From: Aquimonas voraii
Lineage (GTDB): Bacteria; Pseudomonadota; Gammaproteobacteria; Xanthomonadales; Xanthomonadaceae
Assembly (NCBI RefSeq): GCF_900101825.1
Contig: NZ_FNAG01000010.1
Location: forward strand, 62,001-126,000
Direction: 5' to 3'
Length of the DNA: 64,000 nt
The notes beneath the pieces were generated by a model, which saw only the letters and a program-made list of their open reading frames with translations, made no database searches and was not told the DNA's origin. The position numbers were made by a program, and so were the translations under genes. This document shows positions 42,750-50,975 of the stretch, in pieces (position 1 is the stretch's first letter; every line of letters starts with the position of its first letter).

Positions 42750-42838
42750 GTGGGCTGGACCTCAAATGTCAGGCCCTATCTGCCAGGTCCTGGCCAGCCC
42801 TGCATTTGACTTCCGGAAAGTGAACCTGACCCCGTTTC
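42750..42838. repeat. Dispersed repeat, copy A2 (partial)
   Basis: Right half of the same repeat (from TGGGCTGGACCTCAAATGTC to CTGACCCCGTTTCC), lacking the hairpin. It starts 12 bp after copy A1 ends. The bases after it (42848–42868) hold two GAGCTTACGA units that again resemble IS66-like ends. Confidence 0.75.
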
Positions 42839-42881
42839 CGGACGGGAGAGCTTACGAGAGCTTACGAGGGCAGATCAATAG

Positions 42882-43358
42882 TCATCGACCAAGATCTACG
42901 CACGAACTAGAAAGATCGATAAGCCTTTCCAAACGTCTAATCCAATCCCGCTGTTCTGTCCACTCATCCCCCCACGATTCCCCAATATAGGTGGCGATAT
43001 CGTAGAGTCGATCAGCAACGGCCGGATCGCTTCGCTGGATTGACAAATCTGCGATAGCCTGGCGCGATGCAAGGAGACGAACGTATAACGAAGATGGCAG
43101 CATGCGCTTCAGCTCGCATGCTGCGTCTTGCTCAGAACCTGGGGAATAGCTGGGAGATGTGCTGAGAATTATGCGCGAAAACTCCAAGCTGGAAGGTTTA
43201 ACCTCGTTAAGCACTTTTCCATGACGGTCCGTCACCTCCCCCATAGCAGGATAGTACGGGAGAACCACCTGCTCCCGCTCAATCCGCGGAGCCGCGCCGC
43301 AACCAAGCGCAGGGAGTAAAGCCGCACAAAGCAGCCACCTCTTATGATTCAAGCGCAT
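42882..43358 (-). CDS. Putative lipoprotein, candidate immunity protein for the Rhs toxin
   Basis: From ATG 43358 (MRLNHKRWLLCAALLPALGC) the product has 158 residues; GGAGAG lies 8 bp upstream. A short basic N-terminus, hydrophobic stretch and Cys look like a lipoprotein signal, though the −3 residue is Ala. The mature part is helical (ERMLP-like SSLYVRLLASRQAIADL, DRLYDIATYIGESWGDEW). It begins 5 bp after the Rhs stop on the same strand and shares its AT-richer composition, the classic place of an immunity gene. No family recognised. Confidence 0.6.
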   Translation of the reverse strand: MRLNHKRWLLCAALLPALGCGAAPRIEREQVVLPYYPAMGEVTDRHGKVLNEVKPSSLEFSRIILSTSPSYSPGSEQDAACELKRMLPSSLYVRLLASRQAIADLSIQRSDPAVADRLYDIATYIGESWGDEWTEQRDWIRRLERLIDLSSSCVDLGR

Positions 43359-43362
43359 TTGA

Positions 43363-44985
43363 TCACTCTCCGTATCGAGGATGAGGGGAAAGACACATGT
43401 CACAAATCGGAACGCCGCCAAAGCCATGTCCAGGTCCCTGCCCAGGATAAATGGCGCCGACATAGCCAGAACCAGCTCGAAGGAGCAACGGAACGCCGCC
43501 CTCCCTGTTCACGCCGACTATGTCCAGCGGGGAAAAGTTATTCGCTCCGTTGAAAGGATGGGTGTGCCATCTACCACTAATGACTGCGCCGTCCGGAGCA
43601 TTCTCGATGGACAAACTATACCTATTCTCAAGACCGCCGAGCACGGGGACTGTAAAATAGTGCCGATCGTTCACCATGATGGTGACTCCAGCGATCTCCT
43701 CAGTTTCGCTTGTTTCGAAGTACGCACTCTCAAAACGCCTATACCCAGCTAGGCCCGCGGCTTCGAACGATTCGTAGCCCTCCCCATCAAGATCAACGAC
43801 CTGTGTCGAAGCCCTTCCATCTACTATTCTGGGGAGCTTCTCGACATTGGTTCTGTTTGTATCAGACACCGTAGGAACGCCCGTAGAAGAACAGTGCGAT
43901 GTCGCACCCCCTTGCACTCTGGTTCCGCAGCCAGCCTCTCGCCCATCTGGATCCGTATAGGTATAAGGATTGTTATTTGCATACCAATACCGATTGAAAT
44001 TCCCACCGGTACTCAGATTCACATACACCGGATCCGGGCTGATGAAGCGCATCGCCACCGGGTCGTAGTAGCGCGCCTTCATGTAGGTCAGACCGGTCGC
44101 ACCATCCTCCATGTGGCCCGTGAACGCCGGGCCATTCTGGTACTGCCAGCCGATCAGTGTCGAGCCGTAGGGTGCGCGCACGTCCTCGTGCACGAGGGTG
44201 CCGAAGGCGTCCGTCTTCTGCCGCACGCTGCCGATCACGTCGGTGTGGATCGCCCGCCGCGCGCCGTTCACCGTCTCACCAATCAGCCGCCCACCCAGGC
44301 GGGCGTACTTGCGCGTCGTGCCGGTATTCGTGCGCTCCATCAGCAGGTCGCCGCCCTGCGTGTACACCTGGTACACCGTCTCGCCGCCGCGCACCGTGCG
44401 GACGCGATGGCCGTGGGCGTCGTAGCGGTAGCTTTCCACCACGCTGCTGGCCGCGTTCCACGTCTGCGTCACCCGGTGCGCACTGTCCCAGCTCAGCGTG
44501 AACTGCTGGCCGCCGAACTGGCGACCCGTCATCTGCCCGCGCGCGTTGTGGCTGTAGTTGAAGATCGGCGACGCCACGCCCGCCTGACTCACGCTCTGCA
44601 GCTGACCATTGCTCGCATAGGCGTAGCTGAAATCTGCAGCGCCCATCTTGAAAGTGCGGAGATTGTCGAGCCCGTCGTAGCTGAAACGGGCTTCGCCCCA
44701 GCTGTAGGCCCAGGGCGACTCGGTGCGGAGCGGCGGCTGCGGCGAACTGTTGGCCACGGTCAGACGATCCAAGCCGTCGTAGATCATCGAGCGGCTGGCG
44801 TTGCGATACGCGTTCGCGTCGCCCACCTTGTCGTTGATGGCCGTCAGATTGCCGTTGCCGTCCCAGCTCAGCGTGTCCAACAGCCGCGCCGTTACGCCCA
44901 AGCCGTCGCTGCGCTCGCTGGGCAGGCCGCGGGTGTTCAGCAACTGCTCGAAGCGCAGGCCGTTGTCCTCTGTGTCGTGGCCGAA
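43363..44985 (-). pseudogene. N-terminally truncated Rhs protein with a DUF4329/JAMM-like toxin tip
   Basis: An in-frame coding sequence runs from about 44985, right after a TAA, down to 43363; a TTG at 44943 would give 526 residues. It has YD/Rhs repeats (WDGNGNLTAIN, YDAHGHRVRTV), the Rhs core end (GLTYMKARYYDPVAMRFISPDP…NRYWYANNNPYTYTDPDGR) and a C-terminal tip. The tip shows ESFEAAGLAGYRRF…EEIAGVTIMVNDRHYFTVP and GRWHTHPFNGANNFSPLDI: H460-x-H462P and S471-x2-D474 match a JAMM metallopeptidase pattern as in DUF4329. The left boundary is repeat B. Without its N-terminus it is probably an orphan Rhs-CT fragment, not a working gene, but the toxin tip is intact. Confidence 0.8.
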
Positions 44986-44993
44986 CGCTTAGG

Positions 44994-45137
44994 GCAGCAC
45001 GGGAAAACAGAAACAACAAAGCCCGCCGATTGGCGGGCTTTGTTGTTGTGGGTGGCTCGACCTCAGCCGTCTGGGCCTATCTGCCGGGTCCTGGCAAGCC
45101 CTGCATTTGACTTTCGGGAAGTGAACCTGACCCCATT
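44994..45137. repeat. Dispersed repeat, copy B
   Basis: About 144 bp matching copy A1 in the same orientation. Its hairpin is a perfect 15-bp stem (45013–45027 with 45032–45046, loop GATT), strong enough to terminate transcription on either strand. It abuts the broken Rhs reading frame on one side and an IS481 remnant on the other. Confidence 0.8.
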
Positions 45138-45139
45138 CT

Positions 45140-45516
45140 CGCGTGCGTAGGACGTTCGGGCGCTGGCTCGACGGGCGGGCGGGACACGCCACGCCGACGT
45201 AGCAGTCGAGCAAGCGCCGATCGACTGATGCTCGCGTGAATGAACTCGCGCACCACCGACATCAGGTCGTCCAGCAACAAGCGCAGGGTCTTGCGCCGCT
45301 GCACCACCACTTCTTCCTGGCCCGCATTGAGCTGGTCTGAAGCCGGTGGGCGGTGTGGCCGAAGTCTTGCTGCGGCGTTCGCTTGCGCCACTTGCGGATG
45401 GTGTCGCGAGTGACGCCGAAACGCTCGGCCAGTTCGTAGTCGCTGCCCGTCGGCTGCTGGATATCGCGACGAATCACTGGCGTGGTTCGGGCGTTCTTGT
45501 GCAGACGGATATTCAT
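45140..45516 (-). pseudogene. IS481-family transposase fragment with a frameshift
   Basis: The frame from 45516 opens MNIRLHKNARTTPVIRRDIQ and has the IS481 HTH (ELAERFGVTRDTIRKWRKR…GHTAHRLQT). At about 45330 homology jumps to the next frame (QEEVVVQRRKTLRLLLDDLMSVVREFI…SRSALARLLRRRGV). The DDE catalytic domain is absent; the sequence runs into repeat B at 45137. It is a dead fragment. Confidence 0.8.
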
Positions 45517-45733
45517 GCAAGGTCCGGTGCGGAGAGACCGCCTGGCAAACCCGCCAAGACCTCGCGGCCGATCAGCAGTGCTGACCGATTATGCAGGAGA
45601 TATTCATCCGGGACCCGACACTTAGCGCGTGGGATCCAACATCACCATTCTGAAGATTGACAACATTCGCTTGGTATGTTCATTTCACATGCGTGTCCGA
45701 AGAAGCGGGCACATCATCTCAAGGAGAAATCGA

Positions 45734-46048
45734 ATGCGTGCACTTGTTCTGTACATTCTTCTTTCCATGCTCTCGCTGAGCGTTTCCGGTGCCGCGGTCG
45801 CGGCATCTGGCGCCGCGCAAGTTGATGTAAGCCAATCCGCGGGGCTGATCCTCGACTCGATGAAGGGTGCCAACGCGCATGATCAAGGCTCCGCGCTGTC
45901 GGCGCTGGTCAACGACCCATGGACGCCTCGGTGTGGCCTCTACGATGGCCAGTCATGCCCAACCAATGGGGGACGCTTCCGCTGCTTCTGGCAACAGTAC
46001 GAGCCAGGCATGTGCTTCTGCCGCGACAACGTTTGGGAATGCGGCTAG
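45734..46048 (+). CDS. Small secreted Cys-rich protein
   Basis: ATG 45734 with AAGGAG 8 bp upstream gives 104 residues. The signal peptide (ALVLYILLSMLSLSVSGAAVAA) is followed by a short helix-prone stretch and a C-terminal domain with six Cys: RCGLYDGQSCPTNGGRFRC and EPGMCFCRDNVWECG. The even number of Cys implies three disulfides in the periplasm or outside. No family recognised. It is the only intact reading frame between the Rhs module and the zinc-finger gene and ends near a strong hairpin. Confidence 0.65.
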   Translation: MRALVLYILLSMLSLSVSGAAVAASGAAQVDVSQSAGLILDSMKGANAHDQGSALSALVNDPWTPRCGLYDGQSCPTNGGRFRCFWQQYEPGMCFCRDNVWECG

Positions 46049-46552
46049 AGGTTTCGTCGCAGCCCACGCTTTAGGGATGGCGTGCAGATTCGAGTGGATC
46101 TCGACGCTGCGCCCAGAAGCCGATATCCGACTGGCGCGCTTCTCGGACAGCGCCTCATCCCGATGATTCTGGACAAGGCCCGCCGATTGGCGGGCCTTGT
46201 TCTTCATGTTTCGTCAGAGCTGACCGCCCTGCTATTCACGAGGGCGAACCTAATGAGGACACGCGGGCAAACGTGGTCCGGAATGCTTGCATCCCAACGA
46301 CGGGATTGGAATCAGGGGCTCACGCGCGCTCACCGGCAACCTCCGCCAGCGCCGTCAATCAGCGCGCGGGCATCTATGATCCCTTCAATGATCTCCGCAC
46401 ACTGCGCAGCTCTGAACTTCAGGCCCCAGCTTGGAAGCACACCTGCCGTCCGCCCCAATCGCGAAAGACCCGAACACCTCGACGTGTTCGCTTAGTATGC
46501 CGCCCCCACCGCGCTAGAATCAGGCCCCTTCGCCCCACAGCGCCCAGCCGCC
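46049..46552. other. 504-bp gene-poor stretch with a strong hairpin
   Basis: No convincing gene is seen. It contains the hairpin terminator at 46173–46200 and then unstructured sequence up to the zinc-finger gene. The reading frames present have no family features. Confidence 0.5.
46173..46204 (+). terminator. Strong hairpin sharing the repeat core
   Basis: A perfect 12-bp stem ACAAGGCCCGCC / GGCGGGCCTTGT with loop GATT, followed by TCTT. Its core CCCGCC-GATT-GGCGGG is the same as in repeats A1 and B. It probably terminates the upstream Cys-rich gene. Confidence 0.7.
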
Positions 46553-46753
46553 ATGCCTGCCACCGCTTCCGACCGCGTAATCCCCGCCAACGCCCAGAAC
46601 CGCTACGAGGTGACCCGGGCGGATCTTCCGCTGTCCTGTCCGATGCCGGGCATGTCGCTGTGGAACTCGCATCCCAAGGTCTACCTGGCCATCGAGGCCA
46701 AGGGTGAGGCCACCTGCCCCTACTGCGGCGCGCACTACGTGCTGAAGGGCTGA
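46553..46753 (+). CDS. Zinc-finger domain protein (COG4391/NDUFS6-like)
   Basis: The 66-residue product has LSCPMPGMSLWNSHPKVYLAIEAKGEATCPYCGAHYVL, the family signature: one Cys and one His upstream and a CPYC pair that bind zinc, as in the complex I subunit NDUFS6. The bacterial role is unknown. In Xanthomonadales it precedes an LPS-type glycosyltransferase as it does here. Confidence 0.88.
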   Translation: MPATASDRVIPANAQNRYEVTRADLPLSCPMPGMSLWNSHPKVYLAIEAKGEATCPYCGAHYVLKG

Positions 46754-46945
46754 GGCTTCGGGTCGCGCGCCCGGATTCCTGCCGATACCCTGCCGCTGGG
46801 GCACTGCCGCCGGTGCGCGAGCGCGATGGCGGCAATCGCCACTCACCTCCGGGTGGGAGCCTCATTTTTCCGCGCGGCGCCCCGGGACACGCTGCCCGGC
46901 CCGTCGCGGCCACCTCCCCGTACGCCCCGAGCGCAACGCCTGTCC

Positions 46946-48118
46946 ATGCTTGAAGCCGATCACGAGTCGCCGCCGCCCGAGAAGCCCATGGAGGAGCCGG
47001 CCGGGCCCAAGCGCCTGACTGTGCTGCAGCTGCTGCCGCGACTCGACTCCGGCGGCGTCGAGCGTTCGACCTTGGAGATCGGCCGCGCTCTGGTCGCCGC
47101 GGGGCATCGGTCCTGGGTGGTGAGCGGCGGTGGCCGGCTCGTCGCGCAGCTGGAAAAGGAGCGCAGCAGCCACGTCGAGCTGAAGATCGGCGCGAAATCG
47201 CTGGCCGCGCCGGCGAGGATCCTTGCGCTGCGCTGGCTGATCCGCGAAATCAAGCCCGACATCGTCCACGCGCGCTCGCGCCTGCCGGCGTGGATGGCGC
47301 TGGCGGCGATGATCGGACTGCGCCCGCGGCCGGTCTTCGTCACCACTGCGCACGGGCTGAATTCGCCCGGTCGCTACAGCGCAATCATGACCCGCGGCGA
47401 GCGCGTGATCTGCGTCTCGCGCAGCGTCTGCGACTACATGCGACAGCACTATCCGCACGTGCCGGATGAGCGCTACGTGTTGATCCCGCGCGGCATCGAG
47501 CCCGCGGCTTTCCCGCGTGGGCATCGCCCCAGCGAGGCCTGGCGCGAGGACTTCTTCCGCCGGCACGCGCAGTTGGCGGGCGGGCGACTGCTCACCCTGC
47601 CCGGTCGCGGCACCCGGCTGAAGGGCCACGCCCAGGCGATCGAGCTGCTGGCCGGCCTGGTCGCGCGCGGTATCGATGCACGCCTGCTGCTGCTGGGCGC
47701 GGATCAAGCTGGCCGTCAGCGCTATCTGGCCGGCGTGCGGGCCCGAGCGCGGGAGGCCGGAGTCGAAGATCGGCTGGCCATCACCGCCCCGCGCGCCGAT
47801 GTGGCCGATGTGTACGCGATCAGCGATGTGGTGCTGCAGCTCTCGCGCAAGCCCGAAGCTTTTGGCCGGACCGTGATCGAGGCCCTGCATATGGGCGTGC
47901 CGGTGTTGGGTTTTGAACACGGCGGAGCGGGGGAACTGCTGCGCGAGCTGTATCCGGCGGGCGCAGTGCCGCTGGGTGACGGCGCCGCCCTGCTCGACGC
48001 CGCGCAGCGCCTGCTCACCTCGCCCGTGCCGGTCGCGCCCTTCGACGGCTATCGCCTCGCCGACATGCAGCAGGCCACCCTGGACCTGTACACCGAACTC
48101 GCAGCCGCGCGCGGATGA
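46946..48118 (+). CDS. Family 4 glycosyltransferase
   Basis: With the start at 46946 (MLEADHESPPPEKPME) the product has 390 residues; ATGs at 46826 and 46988 are alternatives. It is a GT-B fold enzyme: LQLLPRLDSGGVERSTLEIGRAL at the N-terminus, a phosphate-binding LPGRGTRLKGHAQAIELL, and the EX7E motif in RKPEAFGRTVIEALHMGVPVLG. It probably transfers a sugar to lipid A core or O-antigen, given the ligase immediately downstream (4-bp overlap). Confidence 0.88.
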   Translation: MLEADHESPPPEKPMEEPAGPKRLTVLQLLPRLDSGGVERSTLEIGRALVAAGHRSWVVSGGGRLVAQLEKERSSHVELKIGAKSLAAPARILALRWLIREIKPDIVHARSRLPAWMALAAMIGLRPRPVFVTTAHGLNSPGRYSAIMTRGERVICVSRSVCDYMRQHYPHVPDERYVLIPRGIEPAAFPRGHRPSEAWREDFFRRHAQLAGGRLLTLPGRGTRLKGHAQAIELLAGLVARGIDARLLLLGADQAGRQRYLAGVRARAREAGVEDRLAITAPRADVADVYAISDVVLQLSRKPEAFGRTVIEALHMGVPVLGFEHGGAGELLRELYPAGAVPLGDGAALLDAAQRLLTSPVPVAPFDGYRLADMQQATLDLYTELAAARG

Positions 48119-49374
48119 GCCAGGCACTGCGCGCGCATCTCGCGGCGGCGCGGGCGCAGGCGCCTGCCTTGTGGCTGATTGCGGTGTTCGCCCTGCTGCC
48201 GTTCTCGCGCAGCTACGAGCTGCCTCTGCTGGTGATGGCCGTGCTCGGGGCGAAGCAGGTGCCCGCTCTGTTCCGCGCCGGTGCCGAGCCGATGCAAGGC
48301 GTGGCCGCCCTGCTCTTCCTCGGCTACTGGTTGCCCGAGCTGCTTTCGGCCCTCGATTCGGTCGCAGCCTCGAAGAGCTGGACCGAAGTCGCGGTGGACC
48401 TGCGCTTCCTGCCTGCGCTGCTCTACGCCCAGCGCGGACTGTCGCGTCCGGGTGCCGCGGCGTTCGCCCTGCGCGGCCTGGGTCTGCTGGTGGCGCTGTG
48501 GACCATGGACGCACTGGTCCAGGCCGTTGCTGGCGTCTCGCTGGGCGGCAGCAACCGTGTTGATCGCCTCAGCGGCATCTTCGGCGACGACGACCTGAAG
48601 CTCGGCGCGGTGATGGCCGCGCTGTCGCCACTGCTGCTGGTCGCGGCGAAGCAGCGGTTCGGCTGGCGCGGCTTCGCGCTCTCGGCGCTGGCGCTGGCAA
48701 TGGTGATCGGGCTGGCCGGCGCGCGCGCGGCCTGGCTGAGCTATGCCCTCGTCCTGGCGCTGATGCTGTGGTTTGCCCTGCCGCGGCTGTCGCAGCGGCT
48801 GGCCGCGCTTGCGGTCGCCTGCGTTCTGCTGCTTGGCGCCGGCCTGGTCCTGCAGCACAGCTCGCAGCGCTTCGCAGAACGCATCGATCGCAGCGCAGCG
48901 GCGCTCGCTGGCGATCCCGCGGCGCTGGACCACGCGCTGTCCTTCCGGCTGCCGATCTGGCGGGCCGCACAGTCGATGTTCACCGCGCATCCGATCAATG
49001 GCGTCGGCGTACGCGGCTACCGCTATGCCTACCCGGACCATGCGCCCAGCGATGACCGCTTCCTGTTCGAGGGCGAGCGCGGCGAACAGGGAGCCTTCCA
49101 CGCCCACCAGATCGTGCTGGAGATCCTGAGCGAGACCGGCACGCTCGGCCTGCTGTGCTGGCTCGGCGCGGTGGCGTGCTTCCTGCGTGCACTGCGCGCG
49201 GCGCCCGTCGAGGCGCGTGATCGGGCCTGGCCGGCAAGCCTGGCCTTGCTGGCCCTGCTGTTCCCGCTGAACACCCACTACGCGGTGTACTCGAGCTTTC
49301 TCTCGGTGCTGCTGTTCGCCCTGCTCGCGCTCTGGCTCGGCGCGCTGTCAACGCGAGCGCCGACCGTGCGTTGA
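48115..49374 (+). CDS. O-antigen ligase family membrane protein (WaaL-like)
   Basis: The 419-residue polytopic protein has about ten TM helices and the PF04932 Wzy/WaaL pattern: a large loop with SFRLPIWRAAQSMFTAHPINGVGVRGYRYAYPDH and HAHQIVLEILSETGTLGLL, where the His is the proposed catalytic residue in WaaL. It attaches O-antigen or a similar glycan to lipid A core, or polymerises it. It overlaps the upstream glycosyltransferase by 4 bp (ATGA). Confidence 0.88.
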   Translation: MSQALRAHLAAARAQAPALWLIAVFALLPFSRSYELPLLVMAVLGAKQVPALFRAGAEPMQGVAALLFLGYWLPELLSALDSVAASKSWTEVAVDLRFLPALLYAQRGLSRPGAAAFALRGLGLLVALWTMDALVQAVAGVSLGGSNRVDRLSGIFGDDDLKLGAVMAALSPLLLVAAKQRFGWRGFALSALALAMVIGLAGARAAWLSYALVLALMLWFALPRLSQRLAALAVACVLLLGAGLVLQHSSQRFAERIDRSAAALAGDPAALDHALSFRLPIWRAAQSMFTAHPINGVGVRGYRYAYPDHAPSDDRFLFEGERGEQGAFHAHQIVLEILSETGTLGLLCWLGAVACFLRALRAAPVEARDRAWPASLALLALLFPLNTHYAVYSSFLSVLLFALLALWLGALSTRAPTVR

Positions 49375-49430
49375 AGTGCGGGCAGACCCCGCGTGGGCTG
49401 CTCCCATTGCGACGCCACAGGAGACCCCCG

Positions 49431-49910
49431 ATGAACCTTCGCAACAGCCTTGCCGCTCTCGCGCTTTTCGCCTTCGCTCAGGTCGGGCAGGCCATGACCC
49501 TCAGCAAGGAGACCACCCTCGCCGACGGCCGCGGCGGGCAGATGATCGCCGTAACCACCGGCGAGCTGGGTGCGGCCGGCGCCAACCGCAGCACCGAGGC
49601 CACCTTCTCGAACTTCCAGCCGCGTGCCGATGGCGGCCGCGTCGACGGCAACCTGCGCCGCGACTTCAGCCGCGAAGGCCGCGACACCGAAAGCGTGTTG
49701 AGCGGCCGACTCACCCTGACTCCGGCCGCCGGAGCCACCAACAGCGCGCCACGCGTGCTGGAAATCAACGGTCTCACCGTCGTCCGCGACGGCGAGGGGC
49801 CCGAGTTCAGCGGCAGCGTCAGCATCGACGGCCAGGCGATTCCCGCCGACCGCCTGCCCGCCGCCATCCGCAAGCTGCTGCGCCGTCTGGTCGGCCTGAG
49901 CCAGCTCTAA
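49431..49910 (+). CDS. Hypothetical secreted protein
   Basis: ATG 49431, with AGGAGA 7 bp upstream, gives 159 residues with a signal peptide (LAALALFAFAQVGQA). The mature part is beta-rich (TFSNFQPRADGGRVDGNLRRDF, SVLSGRLTLTPAAGATN, RVLEINGLTVVRDG) and ends in a basic helix (IRKLLRRLVGLSQL). No family recognised. It lies between the O-antigen ligase and the mutarotase in the same direction. Confidence 0.6.
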   Translation: MNLRNSLAALALFAFAQVGQAMTLSKETTLADGRGGQMIAVTTGELGAAGANRSTEATFSNFQPRADGGRVDGNLRRDFSREGRDTESVLSGRLTLTPAAGATNSAPRVLEINGLTVVRDGEGPEFSGSVSIDGQAIPADRLPAAIRKLLRRLVGLSQL

Positions 49911-50023
49911 GCCAAGGTCGCGCCGTCTTGCCGCGCGCCAAGGAAGGCGCGCATGCGGCCCAGGGCTGCGCCCAGCGTCGTCGTTCTGGCAGTCTGCGAG
50001 CCGCATTCCCGGGCAGCGTGTGC

Positions 50024-50812
50024 ATGCAGACCCTCACCCTCCAACATGGCGATGCGTTCGCCGAGTTCAGCCTGTTCGGCGGCCAGCTGCTGCGCTGGCG
50101 CGCCGGTGGACGCGAGCGACTTTTCATGAGCCCGCGCGCGGTGCTCGACGGCCATGCGGCCATCCGCGGCGGCGTGCCGGTCATCTTTCCGCAGTTCAAT
50201 GCGCGCGGGCCCTACGCGCGGCATGGGTTTGCGCGCACCCAGCCCTGGCGGCTCCGCGAACAGGCTGACGACCGGCTGCTGCTCGAGCTCACCGATTCCG
50301 AAGCCACGCGCGCGCTGTGGCCGCACCGCTTCGCCCTGCATCTCGAGGCCCGTCTCGCCGCGGACACGATGGTGCTGACGCTGGATATCGAGAACCGCGA
50401 CGCCTTCGGCATGGAGTTCTGTTGTGCCCTGCACACCTACTTCGCCTGCACGCTCGGCCAGACCCGCGTGCTCGGCCTGGCCGACTGCAGTTTCGAGGAG
50501 GGCGGCGACTGGCATCCCGCCTCGCGGCAAGAAGCGCTGATGCCCTCGCCGCCGCTGGACCGGATCTACCGCGGGCGCTCGCCAACCCTTCTGCTGCAGG
50601 ACGATGGAGGAACACTGTCCATCGAAGCCGAGGGCTTTGCGGATTGGGTGGTCTGGAATCCGGGCGAGGCTGGCGCGGCAGCGCTGGCAGACCTGGGCAC
50701 AGGCTGCAGCGGGGCCTTCCTGTGCATCGAGCCCGGCGCCATTTTCGAGCCGATCCGGCTGGCGTCCGGCGAGCGCTGGGCGGGCGTTCTGCGCTTGCGC
50801 GTGCTCGGCTGA
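50024..50812 (+). CDS. D-hexose-6-phosphate mutarotase (YeaD-like)
   Basis: ATG 50024 (MQTLTLQHGDAFAEFSLFGG) gives 262 residues. The aldose-1-epimerase-like fold shows GGVPVIFPQF, ARHGFARTQPWRL, the catalytic His in CCALHTYFAC and the catalytic Glu in CIEPGAIFEPI. Family members interconvert anomers of glucose-6-phosphate and similar sugars. The upstream open frame is not conserved. Confidence 0.9.
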   Translation: MQTLTLQHGDAFAEFSLFGGQLLRWRAGGRERLFMSPRAVLDGHAAIRGGVPVIFPQFNARGPYARHGFARTQPWRLREQADDRLLLELTDSEATRALWPHRFALHLEARLAADTMVLTLDIENRDAFGMEFCCALHTYFACTLGQTRVLGLADCSFEEGGDWHPASRQEALMPSPPLDRIYRGRSPTLLLQDDGGTLSIEAEGFADWVVWNPGEAGAAALADLGTGCSGAFLCIEPGAIFEPIRLASGERWAGVLRLRVLG

Positions 50813-50975
50813 GCACCTGCCTCGTGGGTTCCGCCGACCGCTTCGGTCTCCGCGCCAGCCAGCAGCACGGGGTCAAACCCGCCCAGCCCGTCACGCGCCC
50901 GCCCAACCTGCCGCTATGCTTGCAGGCTTCGCGTCCGCCGCGCCCAGCGGGTGACGCCCCGCAGGAACACCACCC

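Noticed and set aside
46270-46330. Possible CRISPR-like repeat (CCCAACGACGGGATTGGAATC)
   Set aside because: A single occurrence with no repetition in the window.
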